Numbered from the stretch's first letter, positions 12,392-27,100 are shown. The stretch is 64,000 bases of DNA from Porites lobata (GCA_942486035.1 CALNXK010000042.1:2262001-2326000), one strand, 5' to 3'. Notes: generated by a model not told the origin, from the letters alone. Made by a program: numbers and translations.

Positions 12392-15300
12392 CCTGGATTG
12401 GTCAGTTATAACTTTTATGCTTAATTCTATGCTACCGACTGAATAATTAACTTGTTTTTAACAGGACAAACAAACGTAAAAAGACGAGGGTGACCTCAGT
12501 ATTGGATGTTCCCCGATACAGACCAGTTCGTGTCCTTTATTTTCAGTTCAACATTAGTCTTTCAGACAGAACTTACAAAAATTTGGGCTGTGGAAAGTTT
12601 GCAAAATGCGCCTACTTTTATAGCTCATTCAGTTTTACCAACTTTTATCTAAGCGACTTCCAGTTTGTTGGACTTGGAATCTCATTTAAACACCGTACTA
12701 AAACCAAAAGAATTTTGCACCTCACAAGCGCCAACCCAAACAGACATGCCTGAGCGAATATAAAGGTCTTACTTTACATTCTTATTTGTCAAGAATGCGG
12801 ACGCGATGCTAAGGCTTCTACAAATGTAATTAGAGAAGCAAAATTTTCTTACTTTATCGGTAACTAAACTAAGAAAATTGATAACAAAGTAGTGGCACAT
12901 TGCTGTTGACTAAGTGCCTTTACGTGACCCCTTTGAAAAACAAAAAGAAAAGAATTGGACAATATTCATAAAGGTTTTTTGTTTCAACTTTTACTTGGCT
13001 GCAACTTCTCGGGTCATATGACTGTGCGCATGCGTTAAGTACTGGCCAAGCCGTGGGTTAATGTGCGTGTCTCACTTGCTCTTAAGTTTTTGTTCCAAGA
13101 AATGTCAGATTAGTAAATTTTAAGAGTCCTTGTGGACTTTGATCATCAGTGTACGTTTTCAAGGAAGTATAATAAGAGTTCCCGGAATTATAAAGAACAT
13201 TTTTTCTTTGCTGGTTTGGCAACCTGGCACTATAAAACTATTTCTGAACTACAGTCATAGTGGTCATAAAACTTTCGATTTTCTAACCAGTTTAGCGCGA
13301 AGTGCAAGCTCAAAGCGCCATGATCAATTTTTTGGTTAGTTCTGAGATCAAGCGTCCTCATCAGTCGTAAAGCGATGACGTTTATAATCTGCACTTCATC
13401 TGAGACATGATTTCCGAGAATGCGCAATTATGTATTTCAATGAATTGTTCTATAATTGATAAAAGACACCACAAAAGAGAAAGCTTTTCCACTCTTTTCT
13501 TTTCCCAGTTTGCAGAGCTTTATATTGTAATATAGGGGCTCGAATGATCCTTTCCTACTGTTAAAATTATTGTGCGATTCCAAGAAAACTGACAGAATGA
13601 TGTTATATGACGAGACTTTTAGGGGCACCACGAAGCTCTAAAAGCAATGGTAGATGTCATTGTGTGTTCAAAGTAAAAAAAGATAGAAGTTTTTGCGAGC
13701 TCTTTTCCACTTTCCTTACCACATTTTGTCACCAGATTGCCATTTTCTTCAGGTCATGCAATTGTCACATGACAAGAACTTCATTTTGGGAAGATTTTTC
13801 CAGGAAATCACGTATGACGCATAGTTAAAAAAGCAGTCTGCCTATTAGTAATTCACTGCTAAGAAAAAGGTCCACCATATTTCAAGGAAATGCCCATCCA
13901 TCTCTAAAAAGTCCACTAAAGAATGGGAAATAATAATATAAGTCTCTAAAAATAAAAAGTTATTCTTAATCAGGAGAAAACTAGAGTAGGAATACGATGA
14001 AATGCACATAGGTATATGCTGAAATGAGTTCTCGATTATGAAAGCCAAAGTTAAACCCAATTCCCATCTTTTAAAGTACTCGGCGAAAATAATCGATTCC
14101 AGGTCGAATTGTTTCTGATCAAGATCGATTTGTTTCAATGGTTGTCAACCTTGATTTAAAACCGTCCTCGATCCAAGTGTGATGGCAGTTTGATTTTAAA
14201 ACTGTACTTAGCCGCCTGGGATTCTCAGAAATGGCACGCGTTGTAAATTTGAAATCAGAAACGCAGAACGTATTTAATTTGAAGATACCTTTGAGAGGAT
14301 AAACAGCAGCCAAAGCTTGAAATTCCGTATAAGAAATGTGGCTGCTATTTGCCCCGAATATGTACACAGGTTTATAAAAAGGCTAAGAGCAAATTATTTT
14401 TAGAACATTGATCACATGACCAATATTGTTAAAACGAAACGAACAACTACCTGTTTAGCAGCTGGCACTACCAAGGATATAGAATGGACGCAAATGACAG
14501 CTATGAAAGTAGTGAAAATCCCTCTTTACAGAGGTATGTTCTTCTATTGTGTAATCAGTATAGTTTCACAGTTGTCCATTTTGCAATATAAAAATTGCGA
14601 TTCCTGCACATTTGCTAAAAACGACAGATGATTCGTGTTTCGTGGCGTTTTAAAGGAAGTTTGCATGCGTGCAGCAAATTATTTCGTCAGCCGGTTAGGA
14701 TGATGTTGGTGAAACGTAGACATAAACTAAATCTAGTTGAGTTTTCTCTGACTTTACGGAAACATTTTGGAAGGTAGCATTCACAAAATACTTAAGAAAT
14801 GCTTCATGTTGGGGCGGTTTAACGGTATAGATGGACGCAGAAGTTTGGAGAGCCCCCGAGAAGCAAAAGATTTGCTGAAGGCTTAGCGGAGAGTGACAGT
14901 AACTTCTTGAGTAGACTCAGACTGTAAACTTCCGCCAAAGGCGACCTTAACTTGGACCTGTTCTTTTATAACATGGATTAACAAAAAAGGTTTCATTAGT
15001 AGATTTTGATTTAGACAACGTTTTGTCTTAGCCGAAAAGGAAAATTTTCTTATTTACCCGTTTTCAATGAATAGGAACGAAGCTGGAAAAGTTTTCAAGC
15101 TCATATGGAGTCAAAATACTAAAATTACGTTAAAAACCCGGATTATGATTTGGACTCTTAAAAAGATAGTTGCGTTGTTCTTGGCGAAATTGCTGTGGTT
15201 TTCTCTTAGCGACGACGACACTGCCTGCTTGTCGTCTCAAGTTCAATTTTTTCTTTGCGGGAAATGGTAGAAGTCTTAGATTTCATGATGATAAGGTTTC

Positions 15301-15974
15301 TTTTGGGGACCTCCTGCAGTTGTCTTAACATATAATAAATTTACGTAAGCTTATGTTTTTGCTGTTGTCTAATTTTTTTCAATAGCATGATTCTGGGTAA
15401 TTATTCCATCCTGGATTGGTCGGTTATAACCTTTATGCTTAATTCTATGCTACCGACAGAATAATTAACTTGTTTTTAACAGGATAAACAAACGTTAAAT
15501 GACGAGAGTGACCTTAGTATTGGATGTTCCCCGACACAGACCAGTTTGTGTCCTTTATTTTCAGTTCAACATTAGCCTTTCAGACAGAACTTACAAAAAT
15601 TCTGGCTGTGGAAAATTTGCAAAATGCGCCTACTTTTTATAGCTCATTCAGTTTTACCAACCTTTATCTAGGTGACATCCAGTTTGTTGGACTTGGAAAG
15701 TTCTCATTTTAAACACCGTACTAAAACCAAAAGAATTTTGCACCTCACAAGCGCCAACCCAAACAGACATGCTTGCGCGAATATAAAGGTCTTAGTTTAC
15801 ATTCTTAATTGTCAATAATGCGGACGCGATGCCAAGGCTTCTACAAATGTAATTAGGGAAGCAAAATTTTCTTACTTTATCGGTAACTAAACTAAGAAAA
15901 TTGATAACAAAGTAGTGGCACATTTCTGTTGACTAAGTGCCTTTACGTCCCCCCTTTGAAAAACAAAAAGAAAA

Positions 15975-16905
15975 GAATTGGACAATATTCATAAAAAGGT
16001 TTTTTGTTAAAACTTTTACTTGGCTGCAACTTCCCGGGTCATATGGCTGTGCGCATGCGTTAAGTACTGGCCAAACCGTGGATTGATGTACGTGTCTCAC
16101 TTGCTCTTAAGTTTTTGTTCCAAGAAATGTCAGATTAATAAATCTTAAGAGTCCTTCTGGACTTTGATCATCAGTGTACGTTTTCAAGGAAGTATATTAA
16201 GAGTTCCCGGAATTATAAACAACATTTTTTTCTTTGCTGGTTAGGCAACTCGCACTATAAAACTATTTCTGAACTACAGTCATAGTAGAATTGGACAATA
16301 TTCATAAAGGTTTTTATTTCAACTTTACTTGGCTGCAACTTCTCGGGTCATATGACTGTGCGCATGCGTTAAGTACTGGCCAAGCCGTGGGTTAATGTGC
16401 GTGTCTCACTTGCTCTTAAGTTTTTGTTCCAAGAAATGTCAGATTAATAAATCTTAAGAGTCCTTCTGGACTTTGATCATCAGTGTACGTTTTCAAGGAA
16501 GTATATTAAGAGTTCCCGGAATTATAAACAACATTTTTTTCTTTGCTGGTTAGGCAACTCGCACTATAAAACTATTTCTGAACTACAGTCATAGTAGAAT
16601 TGGACAATATTCATAAAGGTTTTTTATTTCAACTTTTACTTGGCTGCAACTTCTCGGGTCATATGACTGTGCGCATGCGTTAAGTACTGGCCAAGCCGTG
16701 GGTTAATGTGCGTGTCTCACTTGCTCTTAAGTTTTTGTTCCAAGAAATGTCAGATTAATAAATCTTAAGAGTCCTTCTGGACTTTGATCATCAGTGTACG
16801 TTTTCAAGGAAGTATATTAAGAGTTCCCGGAATTATAAACAACATTTTTTTCTTTGCTGGTTAGGCAACTCGCACTATAAAACTATTTCTGAACTACAGT
16901 CATAG
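15975..16905. repeat. ~310-bp tandem triplication within copy 1
   Basis: GAATTGGACAATATTCATAA begins at 15975, 16288 and 16596, and each unit runs to AACTACAGTCATAGTA. Spacings are 313 and 308 bp. The other copies have a single unit. Confidence 0.93.
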
Positions 16906-17354
16906 TAGTCAGAAAACTTTCGATTTTCTAACCAGTTTAGCGTAAAGTGCAAGCTCAAAGCGTCATGATCAATATTTTGGTTAGTCCCGCGATCAAGCGT
17001 CTTCGTCAGTCGTAAGCGATGGCGTTTATAATCCGCACGTAATCTGAGACATAATTTCCCAGAATGCGCAATTATGTATTTCAATAAATTACTCTATAGT
17101 TGACAGAAGACACCACAAAAGAGAAACGTCTGCACTCTTTTCTTTTCCCAGTTTGAAGTGCTTTATATTGTAATATAGGAACTCGAATGATCCCTTTACT
17201 ACTGTTAAACCGTCCTCGATACGAGTGTGATGGTATTTCAGGATTTTAAAATCGTAATTTAACCCCGTGGGTTTCCCAGAAACTCACGTGCTGTAACTTG
17301 AAATCAGAAACGCAAAACGTATTTATTTTGAAGATACTTTTGATAGGATAAACC

Positions 17355-17437
17355 CTTCTCTGGGTACCAGAGGTTTCACTATAAAGACTTGGCAGAAACC
17401 AGAAACCGCGCTAGAAAAGTCTCTAGTACCCGGGATA
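17355..17437. mobile_element. 83-bp MITE with 8-bp target duplication (copy 1)
   Basis: Bounded by direct repeats GATAAACC at 17347-17354 and 17438-17445. The ends are inverted repeats, GGGTACCAGAG against GGGTACTAGAG. An 8-bp duplication fits hAT-type insertion. B monomers outside the central block (near 8035, 35930 and 41715) lack it. Confidence 0.8.
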
Positions 17438-19469
17438 GATAAACCAAAGCCAAGAGCTTGAAATTCCGTATAAGAAATGTGGCTGCTATTTGCCCGAATA
17501 TCTACGCAGGTTTATGGAAAGGCAAAGAGCAAATTATTTTTAGAACATTGATCAAATGACCAATATCGTTAAAACGAAACGAACAACTACCTGGCAGCTG
17601 ATACTATCAAGGACAGAATGGTTGCAAATGACAGTTATGAAAATAGTGAAAAACACTCTTTACAGAGGTGTGTTCTTCTATTGTGTTATTATTATGGCTT
17701 TCACAGTTGTTCATTTGGCAATATAAAAATAGCGGTTCCCACGCATTTGCTAAAAACGACAACTGATTCATGTTTCGTGGGGTTTTAAAGAACGTTTGCC
17801 TGCATGCAGCAAATTATTTCCTCAGCCGCTAAAGACGTTTACGGTGAAATGTAGATATAAGCTAAATCTAATTAAGTTTTCTTTGACTTTATGGAAACAC
17901 ATTCAAATTGGAAAGTATTATTCACAAAATTAAAGTTCACAATTAAGAATTGGTTTACGTTGGGGTGGTTTAACATTATAGATGCACGCGGAAGTTTTGG
18001 AGAGCACACGAGAAGCGAAAGAATTGCATGTTCAAGCCTTAGCGGAGAGCAACTTTAACCTCTTGAGCGGACTATAAACTTCCTACTAAATGCGACCATA
18101 ACTCGAGCAATTCTTTATATAAGATAGATTAACAAAAAAGTTTCCTTAGTGAATTTAATTGCAAAATTACTGTTTATTGGCTATAATCGTATTGTCAGAA
18201 TGAGAACGTTTCGTTTCAGCCGACGATGAATAGGAAAGAAGTTGAAAAAAATTTTAGGCTCATGTAGAATCAAACTAGTAAAATATTCGTAAACCTCCGG
18301 ATTACGGTTTGGACTCTTAAAAAGATAGTTGCTTTGTTCTTGGCGAAATTGCTATAGTTTTCTCTTAGCGACGACGACACTGCCTGCTTGTCGTCTTAAG
18401 TTCAAATTTTTTTTAGGCAGAAAATGCTAGAAGTCTAGATTTCATGATGATAAGGCTTCTTGAGAGGACCTCCTTCAGTTGTTTTAACATATAATAAATT
18501 TACGTAAGCTTAAGCGTAAGCTTAACCTTGTTTTCAAGGAAGTATAAGAGTTCGCGGAATTATGAACAATGTCTTTTTCTTTGCTGGTTAGGTAACCTTG
18601 CACTAAAAGACTATTTCTGAACTACAGTCATAGCAGTGTCATAAAACGTTTTAGCGCTAAGTGCGGGTTCAAAGCGTCATAATTTATTTTTTGTTTCTTC
18701 CCACCGCACTAAATCTGAGACATAATTGCGCATTCCATAGACGATAATATTTGACAAAAGACACCACAAAAGAGAAAGCTTTTGCAATCTTTTCTTTTCC
18801 CAGTTTGCACAGCTTTATATTGTAATATAGGGGTTCGAATGATCCTTTACTACTGTTAAAATGTTTGTGCGATTCCAAGAAAACTGACAGAATGATGTTA
18901 TATGACGAGACTTTTTTAGGGGGCACCACGAAGCTCTTCCTGTCTAGTGTAGATATCATAGTGTGTTCAAAGTAAAAAAAAAAAAAAAAAAAAAGAAGTT
19001 TTTGCAAGCTCTTTTCCACTTTCCCTACCACATTTTGTCATCAAATTGCCATTTTCTTCAGGTCATGCAATTGTCACATGACAAGAACTTCATTTTGGGA
19101 AGATTTTTCCGGGAAATCACGTATGACGCATAGTTAAAAAAGCAGTCTGCCTATTAGTAATTCACTGCTAAGAAAAAGGTCCACCATATTTCAAGGAAAT
19201 GCCCATCCATCTCTAAAAAGTCCACTAAAGAATGGGAAATAATAATATAAGTCTCTAAAAATAAAAAGTTATTCTTAATCAGGAGAAAACTAGAGTAGGA
19301 ATACGATGAAATGCACATAGGTATATGCTGAAATGAGTTCTCGATTATGAAAGCCAAAGTTAAACCCAATTCCCATCTTTTAAAGTACTCGGCGAAAATA
19401 ATCGATTCCAGGTCGAATTGTTTCTGATCAAGATCGATTTGTTTCAATGGTTGTCAACCTTGATTTAAA

Positions 19470-22400
19470 ACCGTCCTCGATCCAAGTGTGATGGCAGTTT
19501 GATTTTAAAACTGTACTTAGCCGCCTGGGATTCTCAGAAATGGCACGCGTTGTAAATTTGAAATCAGAAACGCAGAACGTATTTAATTTGAAGATACCTT
19601 TGAGAGGATAAACAGCAGCCAAAGCTTGAAATTCCGTATAAGAAATGTGGCTGCTATTTGCCCCGAATATGTACACAGGTTTATAAAAAGGCTAAGAGCA
19701 AATTATTTTTAGAACATTGATCACATGACCAATATTGTTAAAACGAAACGAACAACTACCTGTTTAGCAGCTGGCACTACCAAGGATATAGAATGGACGC
19801 AAATGACAGCTATGAAAGTAGTGAAAATCCTCTTTACAGAGGTATGTTCTTCTATTGTGTAATCAGTATAGTTTCACAGTTGTCCATTTTGCAATATAAA
19901 ATTGCGATTCCTGCACATTTGCTAAAAACGACAGCTGATTCGTGTTTCGTGGCGTTTTAAAGGAAGTTTGCATGCGTGCAGCAAATTATTTCGTCAGCCG
20001 GTTAGGATGATGTTGGTGAAACGTAGACATAAACTAAATCTAGTTGAGTTTTCTCTGACTTTACGGAAACATTTTGGAAGGTAGCATTCACAAAATACTT
20101 AAGAAATGCTTCATGTTGGGGCGGTTTAACGGTATAGATGGACGTAGAAGTTTGAGAGCCCCTGAGAAGCAAAAGATTTGCTGAAGGCTTAGCGGAGAGT
20201 GACAGTAACTTCTTGAGTAGACTCAGACTGTAAACTTCCGCCAAAGGCGACCTTAACTTGGACCTGTTCTTTTATAACATGGATTAACAAAAAGGTTTCA
20301 TTAGTAGATTTTGATTTAGACAACGCGTTTTGTCTTAGCCGAAAAGGAAAATTTTCTTATTTACCCGTTTTCAATGAATAGGAACGAAGCTGGAAAAGTT
20401 TTCAAGCTCATATGGAGTCAAAATACTAAAATTACGTTAAAAACCCGGATTATGATTTGGACTCTTAAAAAGATAGTTGCGTTGTTCTTGGCGAAATTGC
20501 TGTGGTTTTCTCTTAGCGACGACGACACTGCCTGCTTGTCGTCTCAAGTTCAATTTTTTCTTTGCGGGAAATGGTAGAAGTCTTAGATTTCATGATGATA
20601 AGGTTTCTTTTGGGGACCTCCTGCAGTTGTCTTAACATATAATAAATTTACGTAAGCTTATGTTTTTGCTGTTGTCTAATTTTTTTCAATAGCATGATTC
20701 TGGGTAATTATTCCATCCTGGATTGGTCGGTTATAACCTTTATGCTTAATTCTATGCTACCGACAGAATAATTAACTTGTTTTTAACAGGATAAACAAAC
20801 GTTAAATGACGAGAGTGACCTTAGTATTGGATGTTCCCCGACACAGACCAGTTTGTGTCCTTTATTTTCAGTTCAACATTAGCCTTTCAGACAGAACTTA
20901 CAAAAATTCTGGCTGTGGAAAATTTGCAAAATGCGCCTACTTTTATAGCTCATTCAGTTTTACCAACCTTTATCTAGGTGACATCCAGTTTGTTGGACTT
21001 GGAAAGTTCTCATTTTAAACACCGTACTAAAACCAAAAGAATTTTGCACCTCACAAGCGCCAACCCAAACAGACATGCTTGCGCGAATATAAAGGTCTTA
21101 GTTTACATTCTTAATTGTCAATAATGCGGACGCGATGCCAAGGCTTCTACAAATGTAATTAGGGAAGCAAAATTTTCTTACTTTATCGGTAACTAAACTA
21201 AGAAAATTGATAACAAAGTAGTGGCACATTTCTGTTGACTAAGTGGCTTTACGTCCCCCCTTTGAAAAACAAAAAGAAAAGAATTGGACAATATTCATAA
21301 AAAGGTTTTTTGTTAAAACTTTTACTTGGCTGCAACTTCTCGGGTCATATGACTGTGCGCATGCGTTAAGTACTGGCCAAGCCGTGGGTTAATGTGCGTT
21401 TCTCACTTGCTCTTAAGTTTTTGTTCCAAGAAATGTCAGATTAATAAATCTTAAGAGTCCTTCTGGACTTTGATCATCAGTGTACGTTTTCAAGGAAGTA
21501 TATTAAGAGTTCCCGGAATTATAAACAACATTTTTTTCTTTGCTGGTTAGGCAACTCGCACTATAAAACTATTTCTGAACTACAGTCATAGTAGTCAGAA
21601 AACTTTCGATTTTCTAACCAGTTTAGCGTAAAGTGCAAGCTCAAAGCGTCATGATCAATATTTTGGTTAGTCCCGCGATCAAGCTTCTTCGTCAGTCGTA
21701 AGCGATGGCGTTTATAATCCGCACGTAATCTGAGACATAATTTCCCAGAATGCGCAATTATGTATTTCAATAAATTGCTCTATAGTTGACAGAAGACACC
21801 ACAAAAGAGAAACGTCTGCACTCTTTTCTTTTCCCAGTTTGAAGTGCTTTATATTGTAATATAGGAACTCGAATGATCCCTTTACTACTGTTAAACCGTC
21901 CTCGATACGAGTGTGATGGTATTTCAGGATTTTAAAATCGTAATTTAACCCCGTGGGTTTCCCAGAAACTCACGTGCTGTAACTTGAAATCAGAAACGCA
22001 AAACGTATTTATTTTGAAGATACTTTTGATAGGATAAACCCTTCTCTGGGTACCAGAGGTTTCACTATAAAGACTTGGCAGAAACCAGAAACCGCGCTAG
22101 AAAAGTCTCTAGTACCCGGGATAGATAAACCAAAGCCAAGAGCTTGAAATTCCGTATAAGAAATGTGGCTGCTATTTGCCCGAATATCTACGCAGGTTTA
22201 TGGAAAGGCAAAGAGCAAATTATTTTTAGAACATTGATCAAATGACCAATATCGTTAAAACGAAACGAACAACTACCTGGCAGCTGATACTATCAAGGAC
22301 AGAATGGTTGCAAATGACAGTTATGAAAATAGTGAAAAACACTCTTTACAGAGGTGTGTTCTTCTATTGTGTTATTATTATGGCTTTCACAGTTGTTCAT

Positions 22401-24149
22401 TTGGCAATATAAAAATAGCGGTTCCACACATTTGCTAAAAACGACAACTGATTCATGTTTCTTGGGGTTTTAAAGAACGTTTGCCTGCATGCAGCAAATT
22501 ATTTCCTCAGCCGCTAAAGACGTTTACGGTGAAATGTAGATATAAGCTAAATCTAATTAAGTTTTTCTTTGACTTTATGGAAACACATTCAAATTGGAAA
22601 GTATTATTCACAAAATTAAAGTTCACAATTAAGAATTGGTTTACGTTGGGGTGGTTTAACATTATAGATGCACGCGGAAGTTTTGGAGAGCACACGAGAA
22701 GCGAAAGAATTGCATGTTCAAGCCTTAGCGGAGAGCAACTTTAACCTCTTGAGCGGACTATAAACTTCCTACTAAATGCGACCATAACTCGAGCAATTCT
22801 TTATATAAGATAGATTAACAAAAAAGTTTCCTTAGTGAATTTAATTGCAAAATTACTGTTTATTGGCTATAATCGTATTGTCAGAATGAGAACGTTTCGT
22901 TTCAGCCGACGATGAATAGGAAAGAAGTTGAAAAAAATTTTAGGCTCATGTAGAATCAAACTAGTAAAATATTCGTAAACCTCCGGATTACGGTTTGGAC
23001 TCTTAAAAAGATAGTTGCTTTGTTCTTGGCGAAATTGCTATAGTTTTCTCTTAGCGACGACGACACTGCCTGCTTGTCGTCTTAAGTTCAAATTTTTTAG
23101 GCAGAAAATGCTAGAAGTCTAGATTTCATGATGATAAGGCTTCTTGAGAGGACCTCCTTCAGTTGTTTTAACATATAATAAATTTACGTAAGCTTAAGCG
23201 TAAGCTTAACCTTGTTTTCAAGGAAGTATAAGAGTTCGCGGAATTATGAACAATGTCTTTTTCTTTGCTGGTTAGGTAACCTTGCACTAAAAGACTATTT
23301 CTGAACTACAGTCATAGCAGTGTCATAAAACGTTTTAGCGCTAAGTGCGGGTTCAAAGCGTCATAATTTATTTTTTGTTTCTTCCCACCGCACTAAATCT
23401 GAGACATAATTGCGCATTCCATAGACGATAATATTTGACAAAAGACACCACAAAAGAGAAAGCTTTTGCAATCTTTTCTTTTCCCAGTTTGCACAGCTTT
23501 ATATTGTAATATAGGGGTTCGAATGATCCTTTACTACTGTTAAAATGTTTGTGCGATTCCAAGAAAACTGACAGAATGATGTTATATGACGAGACTTTTT
23601 AGGGGCACCACGAAGCTCTTCCTGTCTAGTGTAGATATCATAGTGTGTTCAAAAAAAAAAAAAAAAAAAAAAGAAGTTTTTGCAAGCTCTTTTCCACTTT
23701 CCCTACCACATTTTGTCATCAAATTGCCATTTTCTTCAGGTCATGCAATTGTCACATGACAAGAACTTCATTTTGGGAAGATTTTTCCGGGAAATCACGT
23801 ATGACGCATAGTTAAAAAAAAGCAGTCTGCCTATTAGTAATTCACTGCTAAGAAAAAGGTCCACCATATTTCAAGGAAATGCCCATCCATCTCTAAAAAG
23901 TCCACTAAAGAATGGGAAATAATAATATAAGTCTCTAAAAATAAAAAGTTATTCTTAATCAGGAGAAAACTAGAGTAGGAATACGATGAAATGCACATAG
24001 GTATATGCTGAAATGAGTTCTCGATTATGAAAGCCAAAGTTAAACCCAATTCCCATCTTTTAAAGTACTCGGCGAAAATAATCGATTCCAGGTCGAATTG
24101 TTTCTGATCAAGATCGATTTGTTTCAATGGTTGTCAACCTTGATTTAAA
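19470..24149. repeat. Higher-order repeat copy 2 (4,680 bp)
   Basis: A monomer 19470-21894 (2,425 bp), B monomer 21895-24149 (2,255 bp). Differs from its neighbours by a few substitutions and homopolymer indels. Confidence 0.92.
22041..22123. mobile_element. 83-bp MITE (copy 2)
   Basis: Same element, same offset and same GATAAACC duplication as at 17355, so it was copied along with the higher-order repeat. Confidence 0.8.
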
Positions 24150-27100
24150 ACCGTCCTCGATCCAAGTGTGATGGCAGTTTGATTTTAAAACTGTACTTAG
24201 CCGCCTGGGATTCTCAGAAATGGCACGCGTTGTAAATTTGAAATCAGAAACGCAGAACGTATTTAATTTGAAGATACCTTTGAGAGGATAAACAGCAGCC
24301 AAAGCTTGAAATTCCGTATAAGAAATGTGGCTGCTATTTGCCCCGAATATGTACACAGGTTTATAAAAAGGCTAAGAGCAAATTATTTTTAGAACATTGA
24401 TCACATGACCAATATTGTTAAAACGAAACGAACAACTACCTGTTTAGCAGCTGGCACTACCAAGGATATAGAATGGACGCAAATGACAGCTATGAAAGTA
24501 GTGAAAATCCCTCTTTACAGAGGTATGTTCTTCTATTGTGTAATCAGTATAGTTTCACAGTTGTCCATTTTGCAATATAAAAATTGCGATTCCTGCACAT
24601 TTGCTAAAAACGACAGCTGATTCGTGTTTCGTGGCGTTTTAAAGGAAGTTTGCATGCGTGCAGCAAATTATTTCGTCAGCCGGTTAGGATGATGTTGGTG
24701 AAACGTAGACATAAACTAAATCTAGTTGAGTTTTCTCTGACTTTACGGAAACATTTTGGAAGGTAGCATTCACAAAATACTTAAGAAATGCTTCATGTTG
24801 GGGCGGTTTAACGGTATAGATGGACGTAGAAGTTTGGAGAGCCCCCGAGAAGCAAAAGATTTGCTGAAGGCTTAGCGGAGAGTGACAGTAACTTCTTGAG
24901 TAGACTCAGACTGTAAACTTCCGCCAAAGGCGACCTTAACTTGGACCTGTTCTTTTATAACATGGATTAACAAAAAAGGTTTCATTAGTAGATTTTGATT
25001 TAGACAACGTTTTGTCTTAGCCGAAAAGGAAAATTTTCTTATTTACCCGTTTTCAATGAATAGGAACGAAGCTGGAAAAGTTTTCAAGCTCATATGGAGT
25101 CAAAATACTAAAATTACGTTAAAAACCCGGATTATGATTTGGACTCTTAAAAAGATAGTTGCGTTGTTCTTGGCGAAATTGCTGTGGTTTTCTCTTAGCG
25201 ACGACGACACTGCCTGCTTGTCGTCTCAAGTTCAATTTTTTCTCTTTGCGGGAAATGGTAGAAGTCTTAGATTTCATGATGATAAGGTTTCTTTTGGGGA
25301 CCTCCTGCAGTTGTCTTAACATATAATAAATTTACGTAAGCTTATGTTTTTGCTGTTGTCTAATTTTTTTCAATAGCATGATTCTGGGTAATTATTCCAT
25401 CCTGGATTGGTCGGTTATAACCTTTATGCTTAATTCTATGCTACCGACAGAATAATTAACTTGTTTTTAACAGGATAAACAAACGTTAAATGACGAGAGT
25501 GACCTTAGTATTGGATGTTCCCCGACACAGACCAGTTTGTGTCCTTTATTTTCAGTTCAACATTAGCCTTTCAGACAGAACTTACAAAAATTCTGGCTGT
25601 GGAAAATTTGCAAAATGCGCCTACTTTTATAGCTCATTCAGTTTTACCAACCTTTATCTAGGTGACATCCAGTTTGTTGGACTTGGAAAGTTCTCATTTT
25701 AAACACCGTACTAAAACCAAAAGAATTTTGCACCTCACAAGCGCCAACCCAAACAGACATGCTTGCGCGAATATAAAGGTCTTAGTTTACATTCTTAATT
25801 GTCAATAATGCGGACGCGATGCCAAGGCTTCTACAAATGTAATTAGGGAAGCAAAATTTTCTTACTTTATCGGTAACTAAACTAAGAAAATTGATAACAA
25901 AGTAGTGGCACATTTCTGTTGACTAAGTGGCTTTTACGTCCCCCCTTTGAAAAACAAAAAGAAAAGAATTGGACAATATTCATAAAAGGTTTTTGTTAAA
26001 ACTTTTACTTGGCTGCAACTTCTCGGGTCATATGACTGTGCGCATGCGTTAAGTACTGGCCAAACCGTGGGTTAATGTGCGTTTCTCACTTGCTCTTAAG
26101 TTTTTGTTCCAAGAAATGTCAGATTAATAAATCTTAAGAGTCCTTCTGGACTTTGATCATCAGTGTACGTTTTCAAGGAAGTATATTAAGAGTTCCCGGA
26201 ATTATAAACAACATTTTTTTCTTTGCTGGTTAGGCAACTCGCACTATAAAACTATTTCTGAACTACAGTCATAGTAGTCAGAAAACTTTCGATTTTCTAA
26301 CCAGTTTAGCGTAAAGTGCAAGCTCAAAGCGTCATGATCAATATTTTGGTTAGTCCCGCGATCAAGCTTCTTCGTCAGTCGTAAGCGATGGCGTTTATAA
26401 TCCGCACGTAATCTGAGACATAATTTCCCAGAATGCGCAATTATGTATTTCAATAAATTGCTCTATAGTTGACAGAAGACACCACAAAAGAGAAACGTCT
26501 GCACTCTTTTCTTTTCCCAGTTTGAAGTGCTTTATATTGTAATATAGGAACTCGAATGATCCCTTTACTACTGTTAAACCGTCCTCGATACGAGTGTGAT
26601 GGTATTTCAGGATTTTAAAATCGTAATTTAACCCCGTGGGTTTCCCAGAAACTCACGTGCTGTAACTTGAAATCAGAAACGCAAAACGTATTTATTTTGA
26701 AGATACTTTTGATAGGATAAACCCTTCTCTGGGTACCAGAGGTTTCACTATAAAGACTTGGCAGAAACCAGAAACCGCGCTAGAAAAGTCTCTAGTACCC
26801 GGGATAGATAAACCAAAGCCAAGAGCTTGAAATTCCGTATAAGAAATGTGGCTGCTATTTGCCCGAATATCTACGCAGGTTTATGGAAAGGCAAAGAGCA
26901 AATTATTTTTAGAACATTGATCAAATGACCAATATCGTTAAAACGAAACGAACAACTACCTGGCAGCTGATACTATCAAGGACAGAATGGTTGCAAATGA
27001 CAGTTATGAAAATAGTGAAAAACACTCTTTACAGAGGTGTGTTCTTCTATTGTGTTATTATTATGGCTTTCACAGTTGTTCATTTGGCAATATAAAAATA

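Larger units (their letters stand above)
14161..19469. repeat. Higher-order repeat copy 1 (5,309 bp)
   Basis: An A+B pair like the next three copies, but ~630 bp longer because of a ~310-bp triplication in the A monomer (15975-16905). The B monomer starts at 17209. Confidence 0.9.

Noticed and set aside
12490..12753. 87-codon plus-strand frame, also open in the monomers at 39899-40165 and partly elsewhere
   Set aside because: It sits after an acceptor-like TTTTTAACAG, but several copies are truncated by stops or frameshifts and there is no family match. Kept only as part of the repeat.
13845..14367. Minus-strand frames of 97 and 82 codons repeated identically in the central copies as possible genes
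   Set aside because: Identity is explained by recent copying of the whole unit. In diverged monomers the frames are shortened or shifted, they overlap each other, and neither resembles a known protein.
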